From Cyclobacteriaceae bacterium (lineage in GTDB: Bacteria; Bacteroidota; Bacteroidia; Cytophagales; Cyclobacteriaceae): DNA of 43,173 nt. Made by a program: the position numbers and the translations under genes. This document shows, piece after piece, positions 33,241 to 41,987 of this stretch. Every line of letters begins with the position of its first letter. Position 1 is the stretch's first letter. The notes beneath the pieces are model-generated. The model was not told where the DNA came from. It saw only the letters and a program-made list of their open reading frames with translations, and searched no databases. The stretch lies in assembly GCA_012033595.1 (NCBI GenBank), contig JAAUQL010000045.1:1-43173 (forward strand). Direction: 5' to 3'.

Positions 33241-35223
33241 ATGAAATCCATGAAACTAATTTTAATGTCCCTCACCCTGGGATCCGTCTTCCTGTTTTCA
33301 GGCTGCGGCAATGGTGACGGAAAAGGTACCGGAGCCATTGGTAGCTCTGGAGCTGCCGAAAAAGTATATGTAGCGCCGGGTGAACTGGACGAATACTATC
33401 AGTTTTTCTCCGGCGGGTTTAGCGGTCAGGTGACCGTGCATGGACTGCCCTCTGGCCGATTGTTGAAAACCATCCCGGTGTTTGCCACAGATGGCGAAAA
33501 AGGATATGGTTTCAATGAAGAAACCAAACCCATGCTCATGACCACTTTTGGTTTTGTGCCCTGGGATGATGCGCACCACCCAAAGCTATCGCAAACCAAC
33601 GGGGAACACGACGGCAATTTTTTGTTTATCAATGGCAACAACACGCCCAGGGTGGCCAGGATAGATCTCACCACGTTCGAAACGACCGAGATTATTCAAA
33701 TACCCAATACTGCCGGCTTGCATGGCTCGCCATATCCGACACAAAACTCGGAGTACCTGGTGGCTGGCACACGTTTTAGCGTGCCCATACCACAGGAAGA
33801 TGTTTCTATAGATACATATAAAGAAAACTTCAAAGGCACATTTACCTTCATCAGTGGGGGGCAGGAACCCGGCAAAATGGATATCGCTTTTCAGATATTG
33901 GTGCCCGGATATGATTATGATCTGGCCACTTCGGGCAAGGGACCTTCGCACGGCTGGACGTTCTTTACCAGCTATAATGTAGAGCAGGAAAACACACTGA
34001 AGGAAAAATATGCTTCGCAATACGACAAAGACTATATCGCAGCGGTCAACTGGAAAAAGGCTGAAGAGTACATAGCCCAGGGCAAATTTAAAGAATGGCC
34101 GGCCGAATATTACCACAATTTTTACAATGACAAGACGCATACAGCCACAGCCACCAAAAAGTCGGGAGTGAAAGTGCTGATCCCTGCCGAATGTCCCGGA
34201 CTGGTCTATTACCTGCCCACCCCTAAGTCTCCCCATGGTGTAGATGTGAACCCCACCGGCGAGTTGATTGTGGGTAGTGGCAAGCTTTCTGCCGACCTTA
34301 CGGTACACTCCTTTGCCAAAATGCTGGCGGCCATCGAAGCCGAAAGCTTCGATCAGGAGATTGACGGTATACCGGTACTCAACTTCGAGGCCATTGTGGC
34401 CGGAACGGTCGCTTCAGGAGGCCTTGGCCCCTTACATACCGAGTTTGATGGCCGGGGCAATGCTTATACATCGTTTTTTATATCATCGGAAATAGTGAAA
34501 TGGAGCACAGAGACCTTCGAGGTGCTGGATCGCATTCCTTCGTACTACTCCATTGGTCACCTCAGCATACCCGGAGGTGGATCGATGAAACCCTGGGAAA
34601 ATGGCAAGTACATGATCTCGATGAACAAAATAACCAAAGACAGGTACCTGCCTACCGGACCCGAACTGGCGCATTCGGCACAGTTGTACGATATCTCTGG
34701 CGACAAAATGGAGCTGCTGCTCGACTTCCCGACCATGGGTGAGCCGCACTATGCTCAAGGCATATTGGCCTCGAAGATCATAGACCGACAGGTGAAGTTT
34801 TTTCCACTCGAAGAAAACGAACATACCTACAAAACATTGAACGAAAAAGATACCAGGGTAGAACGAGATGGCAACGAAGTGCACATCTATGCAACTATGA
34901 TCAGAAGCCACTTTGCTCCTGACAATATCGAAGGGGTGAAAGTAGGCGATAAAGTGTACTTCCACGTCACCAATCTGGAACAAGATTGGGATGTGCCCCA
35001 TGGACTGGCAATTATGGGCGCTCAAAATGCTGAATTGCTGATAATGCCCGGTCAAACCGAAACACTGCTTTGGGAACCACTGACACCGGGCATCTTCCCA
35101 TTCTATTGTTCTGATTTCTGCTCAGCGTTACATCAGGAAATGCAAGGTTACGTAAGGGTGTCACCTGCCGATTCCGATGTTAAACTGTCGTGGAAACTGG
35201 GCGACGAAGGCTCTGGAAATTAA
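33241..35223 (+). CDS. nosZ: Nitrous oxide reductase, clade II (Sec-type) lipoprotein form
   Basis: The 660-residue copper enzyme reduces N2O to N2 in the periplasm. The signal is a Sec/lipoprotein type (lipobox LFSGC, Cys22) with no twin-arginine motif, which marks the atypical clade II form. The propeller carries the CuZ cluster ligands, with His112-His113 (DDAHHPKLS) and His161 (GLHGSPYP) visible. The C-terminal cupredoxin domain holds CuA: His587 (DVPHG), Cys623, Cys627, His631 and Met634 (YCSDFCSALHQEM). All key residues seen are intact, so the enzyme should be active. No nirS, nirK or nor gene is in the window. Confidence 0.98.
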   Translation: MKSMKLILMSLTLGSVFLFSGCGNGDGKGTGAIGSSGAAEKVYVAPGELDEYYQFFSGGFSGQVTVHGLPSGRLLKTIPVFATDGEKGYGFNEETKPMLMTTFGFVPWDDAHHPKLSQTNGEHDGNFLFINGNNTPRVARIDLTTFETTEIIQIPNTAGLHGSPYPTQNSEYLVAGTRFSVPIPQEDVSIDTYKENFKGTFTFISGGQEPGKMDIAFQILVPGYDYDLATSGKGPSHGWTFFTSYNVEQENTLKEKYASQYDKDYIAAVNWKKAEEYIAQGKFKEWPAEYYHNFYNDKTHTATATKKSGVKVLIPAECPGLVYYLPTPKSPHGVDVNPTGELIVGSGKLSADLTVHSFAKMLAAIEAESFDQEIDGIPVLNFEAIVAGTVASGGLGPLHTEFDGRGNAYTSFFISSEIVKWSTETFEVLDRIPSYYSIGHLSIPGGGSMKPWENGKYMISMNKITKDRYLPTGPELAHSAQLYDISGDKMELLLDFPTMGEPHYAQGILASKIIDRQVKFFPLEENEHTYKTLNEKDTRVERDGNEVHIYATMIRSHFAPDNIEGVKVGDKVYFHVTNLEQDWDVPHGLAIMGAQNAELLIMPGQTETLLWEPLTPGIFPFYCSDFCSALHQEMQGYVRVSPADSDVKLSWKLGDEGSGN

Positions 35224-35280
35224 TGGCTTGATGGTGTTGTTTATTTATTGATGATTGGGTGGCCATGCCATCCGGAAAGA

Positions 35281-35313
35281 AGGCATCGCCCCGATGGGCG
35301 GTGCCTGATTTTT
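35281..35313 (+). terminator. Terminator-like hairpin between nosZ and the maturation genes
   Basis: An 11-bp stem (AGGCATCGCCC / GGGCGGTGCCT with one G-T pair, loop CGAT) is followed by GATTTTT. It lies 58 bp after the nosZ stop and 32 bp before the next gene. It may end part of the transcripts, so that nosZ is made in excess over nosL-nosD-nosF-nosY, or protect the nosZ message. Confidence 0.75.
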
Positions 35314-35344
35314 AAAATGTTGTATGTAGTTAAGAAAGAATCAT

Positions 35345-35923
35345 ATGAAGTACATGCCTAAAATTATTTTTATAATAGGGGCTGCGGCCTTGCTCGGCAC
35401 CTTTTTGGCTCCTATCTGGCGTATTACTCTCGAAGCGCCACAGTATCCACAAGGTGTTACCATGTATATTTGGATTAATAAACTAGATGGCGCTGAGCGG
35501 GGTACTTTGCAAAATATCAACATCCTCAATCACTATGTTGGCATGAAGATGATAGAGCCGGAATCGATTCCCGAACTCAAATATTTTCCGAAGATCATCA
35601 TCGGAATGGCTGTAATGGGTGTTTTGTTTGGCTTTATCAACAACAAAAAACTGTGGCTCACCTGGGGCATCGCACTTATTTTGCTGGGTATGTTGGGCAT
35701 TTACGATTTTTACCTTTGGGAATACGACTATGGGCACAACCTCGCCCCCGACGCCCCCATCAAAGTTCCGGGCATGGCCTATCAACCCCCATTGTTTGGC
35801 ACTAAAATGTTGCTGAACTTCAATGCAATATCATATCCGCATTACGGTTCTATCTTTATCGGTATAGCCATGATATTTTCCTTTCTGGCGTTTTTTCTTA
35901 AAAAGAAACAAGAAGCAAGATGA
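35345..35923 (+). CDS. NosB-like four-helix membrane protein of the nos cluster
   Basis: The 192-residue integral membrane protein has segments near 5-25, 83-102, 106-125 and 165-186, with a periplasmic loop rich in aromatic residues (QYPQGVTMYIWINKLDG). It follows nosZ directly, the place of the poorly known NosB membrane protein in clade II clusters. Assignment as NosB-like rests mainly on that position. It probably acts in electron delivery or assembly. Its stop (TGA) overlaps an ATG by the ATGA pattern, which is the likely true nosL start (see that entry). Confidence 0.7.
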   Translation: MKYMPKIIFIIGAAALLGTFLAPIWRITLEAPQYPQGVTMYIWINKLDGAERGTLQNINILNHYVGMKMIEPESIPELKYFPKIIIGMAVMGVLFGFINNKKLWLTWGIALILLGMLGIYDFYLWEYDYGHNLAPDAPIKVPGMAYQPPLFGTKMLLNFNAISYPHYGSIFIGIAMIFSFLAFFLKKKQEAR

Positions 35924-35936
35924 ACAAAAAAAAGCT

Positions 35937-36383
35937 ATGGTGGCCACATGGCTGGTAGCCTGGGTCTTTTCTCTGGTCTTTTTTCAATGTGCCCCCGGCC
36001 CAAAGCCCATCGACTATGGACAGGATAAATGTGAATTTTGTCGCATGTCCATTGTCGATCAACGCTATGGCTGCGAGTTGGTAACGGCCAAAAGCAAGGC
36101 GCTGAAATTTGATGCAACAGAGTGTATGATCAATTATTTGGATGATAACGTAAATGATGAGTCCGGTATCAGACTGATTCTGACCAATACCCTCGATGAT
36201 CCGGGCAAGTTGGTAGAGGTACAAAATTGTATATATTTGAAAAGCAAAAACATGCCCAGTCCCATGGGAGCCTTTATCAATCCATTTTTGAATTACGCGC
36301 AAGCGAAAAATGCGCAAGATCAAAACACCGGAGCACTATATGATTGGGAAGCACTTCGCGCTGAGCTTGCGGGCAGTAGATAG
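35937..36383 (+). CDS. nosL: NosL copper chaperone lipoprotein, with suspect 5' end
   Basis: The 148-residue outer or inner membrane lipoprotein delivers Cu(I) to NosZ. The lipobox is FFQC (Cys18 in this frame). The NosL copper motif DKCEFCRM has Cys32, Cys35 and Met37, and MGAFINPF is the second landmark. The listed ATG lacks positive charges before its hydrophobic stretch and lacks a ribosome site. An ATG at 35920, overlapping the previous stop, followed by MNKKK, is one base out of frame. A nine-A tract instead of A8 at 35926-35933 would give MNKKKAMVATWLVAWVF, a perfect signal. A missing base is therefore likely. Confidence 0.9.
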   Translation: MVATWLVAWVFSLVFFQCAPGPKPIDYGQDKCEFCRMSIVDQRYGCELVTAKSKALKFDATECMINYLDDNVNDESGIRLILTNTLDDPGKLVEVQNCIYLKSKNMPSPMGAFINPFLNYAQAKNAQDQNTGALYDWEALRAELAGSR

Positions 36384-36399
36384 AATTTTGTGAGTATAA

Positions 36400-37644
36400 A
36401 TGACGTTTACCATCAAACAGATATTTCTTTCCTTACTTTTCCTTTATGGTTATCAGGCGTATCCGGCCACGATAGAGGTAAGCAAAAGTGGCCAAAATTC
36501 CATACAAAAGGCCATTGACCAGGCCAACCCACACGATACCATAGTAGTATTGGCCGGCACCTATCGCGAGCATGATATTCTGATCGAAAAGCCATTGAAT
36601 ATCAGGGGAGTCGGCAGGCCGGTAATTGATGCCGGGCATGCAGGGCAGATCATCGTAGTAGGCTCCGACAGTGTCGCAATTAGCGGTTTTCAAATTCAAA
36701 ATGTAGGTTTTTCTTTTACCAAAGATTGGGCAGCCATACTGATTGACAACAAGAATTATTGCCGAATCGAAGATAATATTCTCGTGGATGCCTACTACGG
36801 CATCTATCTCAAAAAGTCCAATCACATCGTCATCAGGGGCAATCGCCTGGAAGGAAAGGCAGAAAATGAAATAAATTCCGGCAATGGCATCCATCTTTGG
36901 TATTGCGATAGCATACTGATCGAAAATAACCACATCAAGGGGCATAGGGATGGTATTTATTTCGAATTTGTAGAAAACTCCACGATCGTGCGAAACACCA
37001 GTGAGGCCAATGTGCGCTACGGACTGCATTTTATGTTTTCGAATAATGATGATTATATCGGCAATACCTTCAAAAACAATGGTACCGGCGTGGCGGTCAT
37101 GTTTTCCGAACACATCAACATGATCAATAATCACTTTATCGACAATTGGGGGACCACAAATTATGGTTTGCTCTTTAAGGAAATCAGCGATGGAGAGCTC
37201 TCGGGCAACCTCTTTAAAAACAATACCGTCGGCATATTTGCTGATGGTACCAATAGAATGAAAATCTCAAAAAATGAATTCGTAGAAAATGGCTGGGCTA
37301 TGAATGTATTTAGCAATTGCATGAACAATGAGATAGTCGACAACAATTTTATATCCAACACGTTCGACCTGATCACCAACAGCGCAAAGCATCATAACCA
37401 CTACCACCACAACTACTGGGATCAGTACAGCGGCTACGATCTGGACAAAGATGGCATTGGCGATGTGCCCCACCGCCCGGTAAAATTGTTTTCTTACCTC
37501 ATTGGCAAAGTGCCCGAATCCATCATTTTGCTGAGGAGCTTTTTTATCGATATCATCAATATGGCAGAGAAGGTGGCGCCAGTGCTCACCCCCGAATCGC
37601 TGATGGATGAACAACCAAGAATGAAGATAATTACCGATGATTGA
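36400..37644 (+). CDS. nosD: NosD, periplasmic copper-site maturation protein
   Basis: The 414-residue exported protein has a signal peptide (IFLSLLFLYGYQAYPA). A right-handed beta-helix of CASH/PbH1 repeats fills about 60-330 (NYCRIEDNILVDAYYGIYL, CDSILIENNHIKGHRDGIYF, YGLHFMFSNNDDYIGNTF). A His-rich segment near the end (KHHNHYHHNYWD) is typical of NosD. With NosF and NosY it supplies sulfur/copper for CuZ assembly in NosZ. It overlaps nosF by 8 bases, so the two are translationally linked. Confidence 0.95.
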   Translation: MTFTIKQIFLSLLFLYGYQAYPATIEVSKSGQNSIQKAIDQANPHDTIVVLAGTYREHDILIEKPLNIRGVGRPVIDAGHAGQIIVVGSDSVAISGFQIQNVGFSFTKDWAAILIDNKNYCRIEDNILVDAYYGIYLKKSNHIVIRGNRLEGKAENEINSGNGIHLWYCDSILIENNHIKGHRDGIYFEFVENSTIVRNTSEANVRYGLHFMFSNNDDYIGNTFKNNGTGVAVMFSEHINMINNHFIDNWGTTNYGLLFKEISDGELSGNLFKNNTVGIFADGTNRMKISKNEFVENGWAMNVFSNCMNNEIVDNNFISNTFDLITNSAKHHNHYHHNYWDQYSGYDLDKDGIGDVPHRPVKLFSYLIGKVPESIILLRSFFIDIINMAEKVAPVLTPESLMDEQPRMKIITDD

Positions 37645-38353
37645 AATACATGGAATAGAAAAAAGATTTGGCAGGCTGGAGGTGCTCAAAGGGTTCGATC
37701 TTTCGGTGGAGCCAGGCAAGATTACGGCCATTTTGGGGCCCAACGGCTCGGGCAAAACCACCCTGATCAAGTCGATCCTTGGCTTGGTGATACCCAATGG
37801 TGGTAAAATTACCTACGATGGTCAACCGATAGCAAACAACTGGCAATACCGACGTCATTTGGGCTATCTTCCACAGATTGCGCGGTTTCCGGAAAACCTG
37901 ACGGTAAAGGAGCTCATTGCGCTGATCGAAGAGGTAAGAGGGGAAAAAGGCCAGTCTGCATCGCTGATTCAACGGTTCGACCTGCAGGGTTTTCAGCAAA
38001 AAAAATTGAGACAGCTCTCCGGTGGCACCCGGCAGAAGGTAAACCTCGTGCTCACTTTCATGTTCGATTGCCCCATCTACATACTCGATGAGCCTACCTC
38101 AGGGCTGGATCCCATAGCCCTTATCAGGCTCAAAGATCTGATCACGGAACAAAAGCTACAGGGCAAAACATTTTTGCTCACTACCCACATCATGAGCCTG
38201 GTAGAGGAAATCGCCGACCAACTGGTTTTTTTACTCGAAGGTAAGGTGTATTTCCGCGGTACCCATCGCCAGATGCTACAGGCCGAAAATGAATCTAACC
38301 TCGAAAGGGCCATTGCCAAAATTTTAGAAAAAGAACATGCTGAAAATCCTTAA
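37637..38353 (+). CDS. nosF: NosF, ABC transporter ATPase for NosZ maturation
   Basis: The 238-residue cytoplasmic ATPase powers the NosDFY complex. Walker A is GPNGSGKTT (34-42), the signature LSGGTRQK is 127-134, and Walker B IYILDE (147-152) is followed by PTSGLDP. The switch histidine is in LLTTHIMS. It overlaps nosD by 8 bases and nosY by 17 bases, a sign of a tightly coupled complex. Confidence 0.95.
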   Translation: MIEIHGIEKRFGRLEVLKGFDLSVEPGKITAILGPNGSGKTTLIKSILGLVIPNGGKITYDGQPIANNWQYRRHLGYLPQIARFPENLTVKELIALIEEVRGEKGQSASLIQRFDLQGFQQKKLRQLSGGTRQKVNLVLTFMFDCPIYILDEPTSGLDPIALIRLKDLITEQKLQGKTFLLTTHIMSLVEEIADQLVFLLEGKVYFRGTHRQMLQAENESNLERAIAKILEKEHAENP

Positions 38354-39119
38354 ATACAGTTTCTTCGACCTGATCCGCAGCCGCTGGAGCATTATTTATT
38401 TTTTGTTCTATTTTGTTTCCGGCATGGTGCTGCTTTACCTCAGCAATGACGTATCCAAAGCCATTGTGAGCCTGATGAACATCACCTTCATCCTTACACC
38501 GCTCATAGGCACCATCTTCGGAGTCATGAATTTCTACAATTCACGGGAGTTTGTGGAGCTCTTGCTGGCGCAGCCCATTCCGCGCAAGCGCATATTCCTT
38601 GGCATGTATCTGGGCATCGGGCTGTCATTGTCGCTAAGTTTGTTTCTTGGCATGGCCTTGCCTTTTGTATTTTATGGCATATTCGGGTCATCAGCTATCG
38701 GAAGTCTGGCCACCTTGTTGCTCACCGGTATTTTCCTCACTTTTATTTTTACCGGTATATCCTTTTATATTGCCCTTGTAAATGAAAACCGGCTCAAAGG
38801 CTTTGGCATGGCCATACTGGTTTGGCTATTTCTGTCCTTCGTGTACGATGGGCTGTTTTTGCTTTTGTTGCTCCTTTTGCAGGAATACCCGATCGAAAAC
38901 CTGGCCATAGGAATGTCCCTGCTCAACCCGATCGACCTGAGCCGGATTCTCATTATGCTCAGGCTCGATGTCTCGGCGCTTATGGGCTATACCGGCGCGG
39001 TTTTTCATCGGTTTTTTGGCAATGGCACCGGAATGCTCATTTCACTTCTGGCATTGTCGGTCTGGACCATTGTGCCAGTATGGTTTATTCTGAAAAAGAG
39101 CCATAAAAAAGATTTTTAA
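38337..39119 (+). CDS. nosY: NosY, ABC transporter permease for NosZ maturation
   Basis: The 260-residue membrane protein has six transmembrane helices (for example IIYFLFYFVSGMVLLYL, FGMAILVWLFLSFVYDGLF and MLISLLALSVWTIVPVWFIL) and the NosY/ABC-2 landmark EFVELLLAQPIPRKRIFLG. It pairs with NosF and the periplasmic NosD. It is the last tightly packed gene of the nos cluster; a weak hairpin follows the stop. Confidence 0.95.
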   Translation: MLKILKYSFFDLIRSRWSIIYFLFYFVSGMVLLYLSNDVSKAIVSLMNITFILTPLIGTIFGVMNFYNSREFVELLLAQPIPRKRIFLGMYLGIGLSLSLSLFLGMALPFVFYGIFGSSAIGSLATLLLTGIFLTFIFTGISFYIALVNENRLKGFGMAILVWLFLSFVYDGLFLLLLLLLQEYPIENLAIGMSLLNPIDLSRILIMLRLDVSALMGYTGAVFHRFFGNGTGMLISLLALSVWTIVPVWFILKKSHKKDF

Positions 39120-39142
39120 ACCTTCAATGAATTTAAATTTTC

Positions 39143-39166
39143 AGCGGACTTTGTCCGTTGTTTTAC
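39143..39166 (+). terminator. Weak hairpin after nosY
   Basis: A short stem (AGCGGAC / GTCCGTT with one G-T pair, loop TTT) is followed by GTTTTAC, 23 bp after the nosY stop. The T-run is poor, so readthrough into the cupin gene is likely. Confidence 0.4.
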
Positions 39167-39205
39167 TTTAGAATATATAATCGTACCTAAATTTTAGCAT
39201 AGCAT

Positions 39206-39535
39206 ATGGAAAAGAAATCGTTTGAAGCGGGTAAAAAATACAATCTCAAAGAGGCCATCAGCATAGCCGAAGGCGGGGTGGTGAGCAAGCAGTATATCAA
39301 AAACAAAGGGGGTAACATTACTTTGTTTGCATTTGACCAGGGGCAGGGACTCAGCGAGCATACCGCCCCATTCGATGCCGTGGTGCAACTCATCGAAGGA
39401 ACTGCAGAAGTGACCATCGGTGGCGAAAAAAGCCTGGTGAGCGAAGGTGAAATGATCCATATGCCTGCCCATGTGCCACATGCCCTCCATGCCACAAAAG
39501 CATTTAAAATGTGCCTGATTATGCTGAAGGACTGA
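39206..39535 (+). CDS. Small cupin domain protein
   Basis: The 109-residue single cupin has the two usual motifs: LSEHTAPFDAVVQLIEGTAE (with His and Glu-type ligands) and PAHVPHALHAT with paired His. Such one-domain cupins often sit next to denitrification or NO-response genes in Bacteroidota. Function is unknown; a metal-bound sensor or dioxygenase-like role is possible. It lies 86 bp after nosY on the same strand. Confidence 0.85.
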   Translation: MEKKSFEAGKKYNLKEAISIAEGGVVSKQYIKNKGGNITLFAFDQGQGLSEHTAPFDAVVQLIEGTAEVTIGGEKSLVSEGEMIHMPAHVPHALHATKAFKMCLIMLKD

Positions 39536-39537
39536 GA

Positions 39538-39620
39538 AACCGGCATTGAAAGACCGGAAGACCGGAGTTGGGAGGTGGCTATAAGCCACCGGAAGTCCGG
39601 CGATGGATAGCTGAGCTATG
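39538..39620. repeat. Cluster of short palindromes between cupin and membrane-protein genes
   Basis: The gap holds a tandem pair AGACCGGA, a hairpin GGTGGC-TATAA-GCCACC, flanking CCGG repeats, and ATAGCT-G-AGCTAT. No T-run follows. It could be an RNA processing or stability element, or a REP-like intergenic unit; only one copy was seen in the window. Confidence 0.4.
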
Positions 39621-39680
39621 GGCCGCAAAACAACTAGGCGCCTGAAAAGAATCTTGTTTTTAGCAAACCGCACAAATACC

Positions 39681-40931
39681 ATGTATAGCAAAGGAAGTGT
39701 AGTTCGGACAGGCATTTTGTTTTCCTTCATCAATTTTGCCATCACCGCAGGCCTGGGCTGCTTGCTGCGCTACCATGTGCTTTTTCCTCAGGAATGGCTC
39801 AATGTGCGCTTTTGGATTCACGCGCATTCGCATGTTGGTTTTTTGGGATGGATTTTTACTGCCCTGGCTACCTTGGGCTATGCTGTCATTTTACCTGACC
39901 GCAAAAGGCTCAACCGCCAGATGTTTTGGTTGTTGGTTCTTGCGCAATTGGCCGTGATGGGCATGCTGTTCACCTTTCCCCAAATGGGCTATGCGCTATA
40001 TTCCATCGTTTTTAGCACTGCACATTTGGTGTTATCGGTGGTGTATGCATGGTGGTTTTACCGCTATGCTCCTACATCGGGGCTGGAGGTCAGGCTGTAT
40101 AAGGCGGCACTGGTTTTTATGATGGTATCGAGTCTGGGGCCCCTCGCGCTGGGCCCCATCATGGCTTTTGGCTACAAGGAAACACCACTCTACGATATGG
40201 CCATCTATTTCTACCTCCATTTTCAGTACAACGGCTGGTTTACGCTGGCTATTTTTGGTCTGATGGTGCGTCTGGCAAAAGACCGCAAGTTGGTGATCAG
40301 AAAAAACAGAGGCAAGCTGTTTTACAGGCTAATGCTGTATGCTACTATTCTCACCCTGGCTTTGTCTGCGCTGGGTTTTGGCGACAATTATTATGTATTG
40401 GTAGTAGGTGGCACAGGAGCAATATTGCAATTGTGGGCTGGCAGCCTGATACTTGACCTTCTACGCGATAAATCTGCCCGCTTGTTTGGCAAATCGGGTG
40501 CCTGGGTCACCGTGCTTATGGTGGTGGCCATCGCCTCATGGATGTTTAAGATCATTTTACAGTTTGTGTCTGCCCTTCCTTTGGTTACAGATTTCGCTTA
40601 CGCGAATAGGGAAGCCATCATGTACTATCTGCATCTCACCTTTTTAGGCTTTGCTTCTTGCTTTATTGTCGGGCTTTTAATCAGAAAAAATATTTTGAAA
40701 ATCGATGGTGCCGTGTCAAAGAGCGCCCTTGTATTATTTTTAGTTTCTATCATGGCCATGCTGTTGGCTATTGGCCTCAAGTCTTTTCCTTTGTTGCTCA
40801 ATTTCGAAACTTTGCGTATGCTCAATTGGTCGCTTCTGTCGTCGGCTATTGGTGTTTTTGCAAGTATTTTGATTTTGCTGTTTGTATCCTTTGGCCATTC
40901 TGTTCCAGAGGCAAAACATCTCCGGAGCTGA
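39681..40931 (+). CDS. Twelve-helix membrane protein, heme-copper-oxidase subunit I-like
   Basis: The 416-residue protein is almost entirely transmembrane helices, about twelve. Three helices carry histidine motifs placed like heme ligands of heme-copper oxidases: FWIHAHSHVGFLGW (helix 2), FYLHFQYNGWF (helix 6) and YYLHLTFLGF (helix 10). The CuB-type His pair of true oxidases is not evident. The similarity is pattern-based and the name is cautious; NnrS-like or another heme membrane protein is an alternative. The ATG at 39681 removes 21 basic residues that do not fit. Position after nos and the cupin suggests a role in NO or O2 metabolism. Confidence 0.65.
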   Translation: MYSKGSVVRTGILFSFINFAITAGLGCLLRYHVLFPQEWLNVRFWIHAHSHVGFLGWIFTALATLGYAVILPDRKRLNRQMFWLLVLAQLAVMGMLFTFPQMGYALYSIVFSTAHLVLSVVYAWWFYRYAPTSGLEVRLYKAALVFMMVSSLGPLALGPIMAFGYKETPLYDMAIYFYLHFQYNGWFTLAIFGLMVRLAKDRKLVIRKNRGKLFYRLMLYATILTLALSALGFGDNYYVLVVGGTGAILQLWAGSLILDLLRDKSARLFGKSGAWVTVLMVVAIASWMFKIILQFVSALPLVTDFAYANREAIMYYLHLTFLGFASCFIVGLLIRKNILKIDGAVSKSALVLFLVSIMAMLLAIGLKSFPLLLNFETLRMLNWSLLSSAIGVFASILILLFVSFGHSVPEAKHLRS

Positions 40932-40989
40932 AAATAATTTATTTTATAATCATTATTTTTGCGGCCGCACAATCAAACATAAAAATTCG

Positions 40990-41967
40990 ATGGCCGCCCT
41001 TAAAAGGTTCAGGAAATCCATAAAGTACTCGCTTATCATTGTTTTGATCAGATTTTCTTTGCTGATCGTGAAATTGTTGCCCTGGCAATGGACTAGTGCT
41101 TTTTGTGCCAGGCTGGGGATCGTGGCCTTTGCTGTGTTGAAGAAAGAAAGAGAAAAAGCCATCAGCAACCTGAGCATTGCCTATGGCCACGAAAAATCCA
41201 TAGATGAAATACGTCAAATGGCCAGGGAGGTGTTTGCCAACCTGGGGAGGTCTTTTGCCGAAGCCGCCATTAAACTGGATGTGGATGATAAAGAAGCTTT
41301 TTTTAGCAATGTGGAAGTGGAAGGCCTCGAACATGCCAGAGCGGCATTTGAACGAGGCAATGGCGTCATCAACATCGTACCGCACCTGGGGTGCTGGGAG
41401 GCGGCATCCAAGGCGTACACTTTGCTGGGTTTTAGTGCCGGTGCTGTAGCCAAACCGCTAAAAAACAAAAGATTGAACGATTGGGTGATGAAAAAACGCA
41501 CCTTCATGGACTTTGTTATTCTTCCGCGGGGAAGCTCGTACAAAACCATTCTGGCGTTTATCAAACAAAACAATAGCCTGGGTATGCTCATAGACCAGGA
41601 TACCAGCGTGAAAGGTGTTTTTGTGGATTTTTATGGTAAACCGGCCTACACACCGGTCGGTGCCGCTATGCTTGCACTAGACTCCGACGCTACTTCCATT
41701 GTTGCCTCCTATGTGCGGACCTCCGGCAACAAATACAAATTTATATTTGGCAAACCAATGGAAGTAGTCAGAACCGGCAATCGTCAGGAAGAATTGCAGA
41801 TCAATACCGAGCGCTTTCACCAGGCTGCCGAAACACATATCAAGCAATACCCCACGCAGTGGGTATGGATGCATGAACGCTGGAAAACCACGCCTGAAAA
41901 GATCGAAGCCCGAGAGCGCGATAAACAGGAGCAAAGGAAAAAGAGGAGGGAAGAAAAAAATGCTTAA
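40990..41967 (+). CDS. Lysophospholipid acyltransferase family (LpxL/HtrB-like lipid A acyltransferase)
   Basis: The 325-residue inner-membrane-anchored enzyme has an N-terminal hydrophobic helix (SLIIVLIRFSLLIVKLLPW). The HX4E active site is His132...Glu137 (PHLGCWE). Other LpxL landmarks are LIDQDTSVKGVFVDFYG, the QYPTQWVWMHERW near the end, and a basic tail. The family transfers a secondary acyl chain to lipid A or a related lipid; Bacteroidota may use it for other lipids. The ATG at 40990 fits the family start. A shared terminator with creD lies 20 bp downstream. Confidence 0.9.
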   Translation: MAALKRFRKSIKYSLIIVLIRFSLLIVKLLPWQWTSAFCARLGIVAFAVLKKEREKAISNLSIAYGHEKSIDEIRQMAREVFANLGRSFAEAAIKLDVDDKEAFFSNVEVEGLEHARAAFERGNGVINIVPHLGCWEAASKAYTLLGFSAGAVAKPLKNKRLNDWVMKKRTFMDFVILPRGSSYKTILAFIKQNNSLGMLIDQDTSVKGVFVDFYGKPAYTPVGAAMLALDSDATSIVASYVRTSGNKYKFIFGKPMEVVRTGNRQEELQINTERFHQAAETHIKQYPTQWVWMHERWKTTPEKIEARERDKQEQRKKRREEKNA

Positions 41968-41987
41968 AGAGCTTTAAACATTAAACT

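Noticed and set aside
33586-34308. 240-codon minus-strand open frame inside nosZ
   Set aside because: Shadow of nosZ; no recognisable motif or ribosome site.
36433-37134. 233-codon minus-strand open frame inside nosD
   Set aside because: Produced by the repetitive beta-helix codons of nosD; no independent support.
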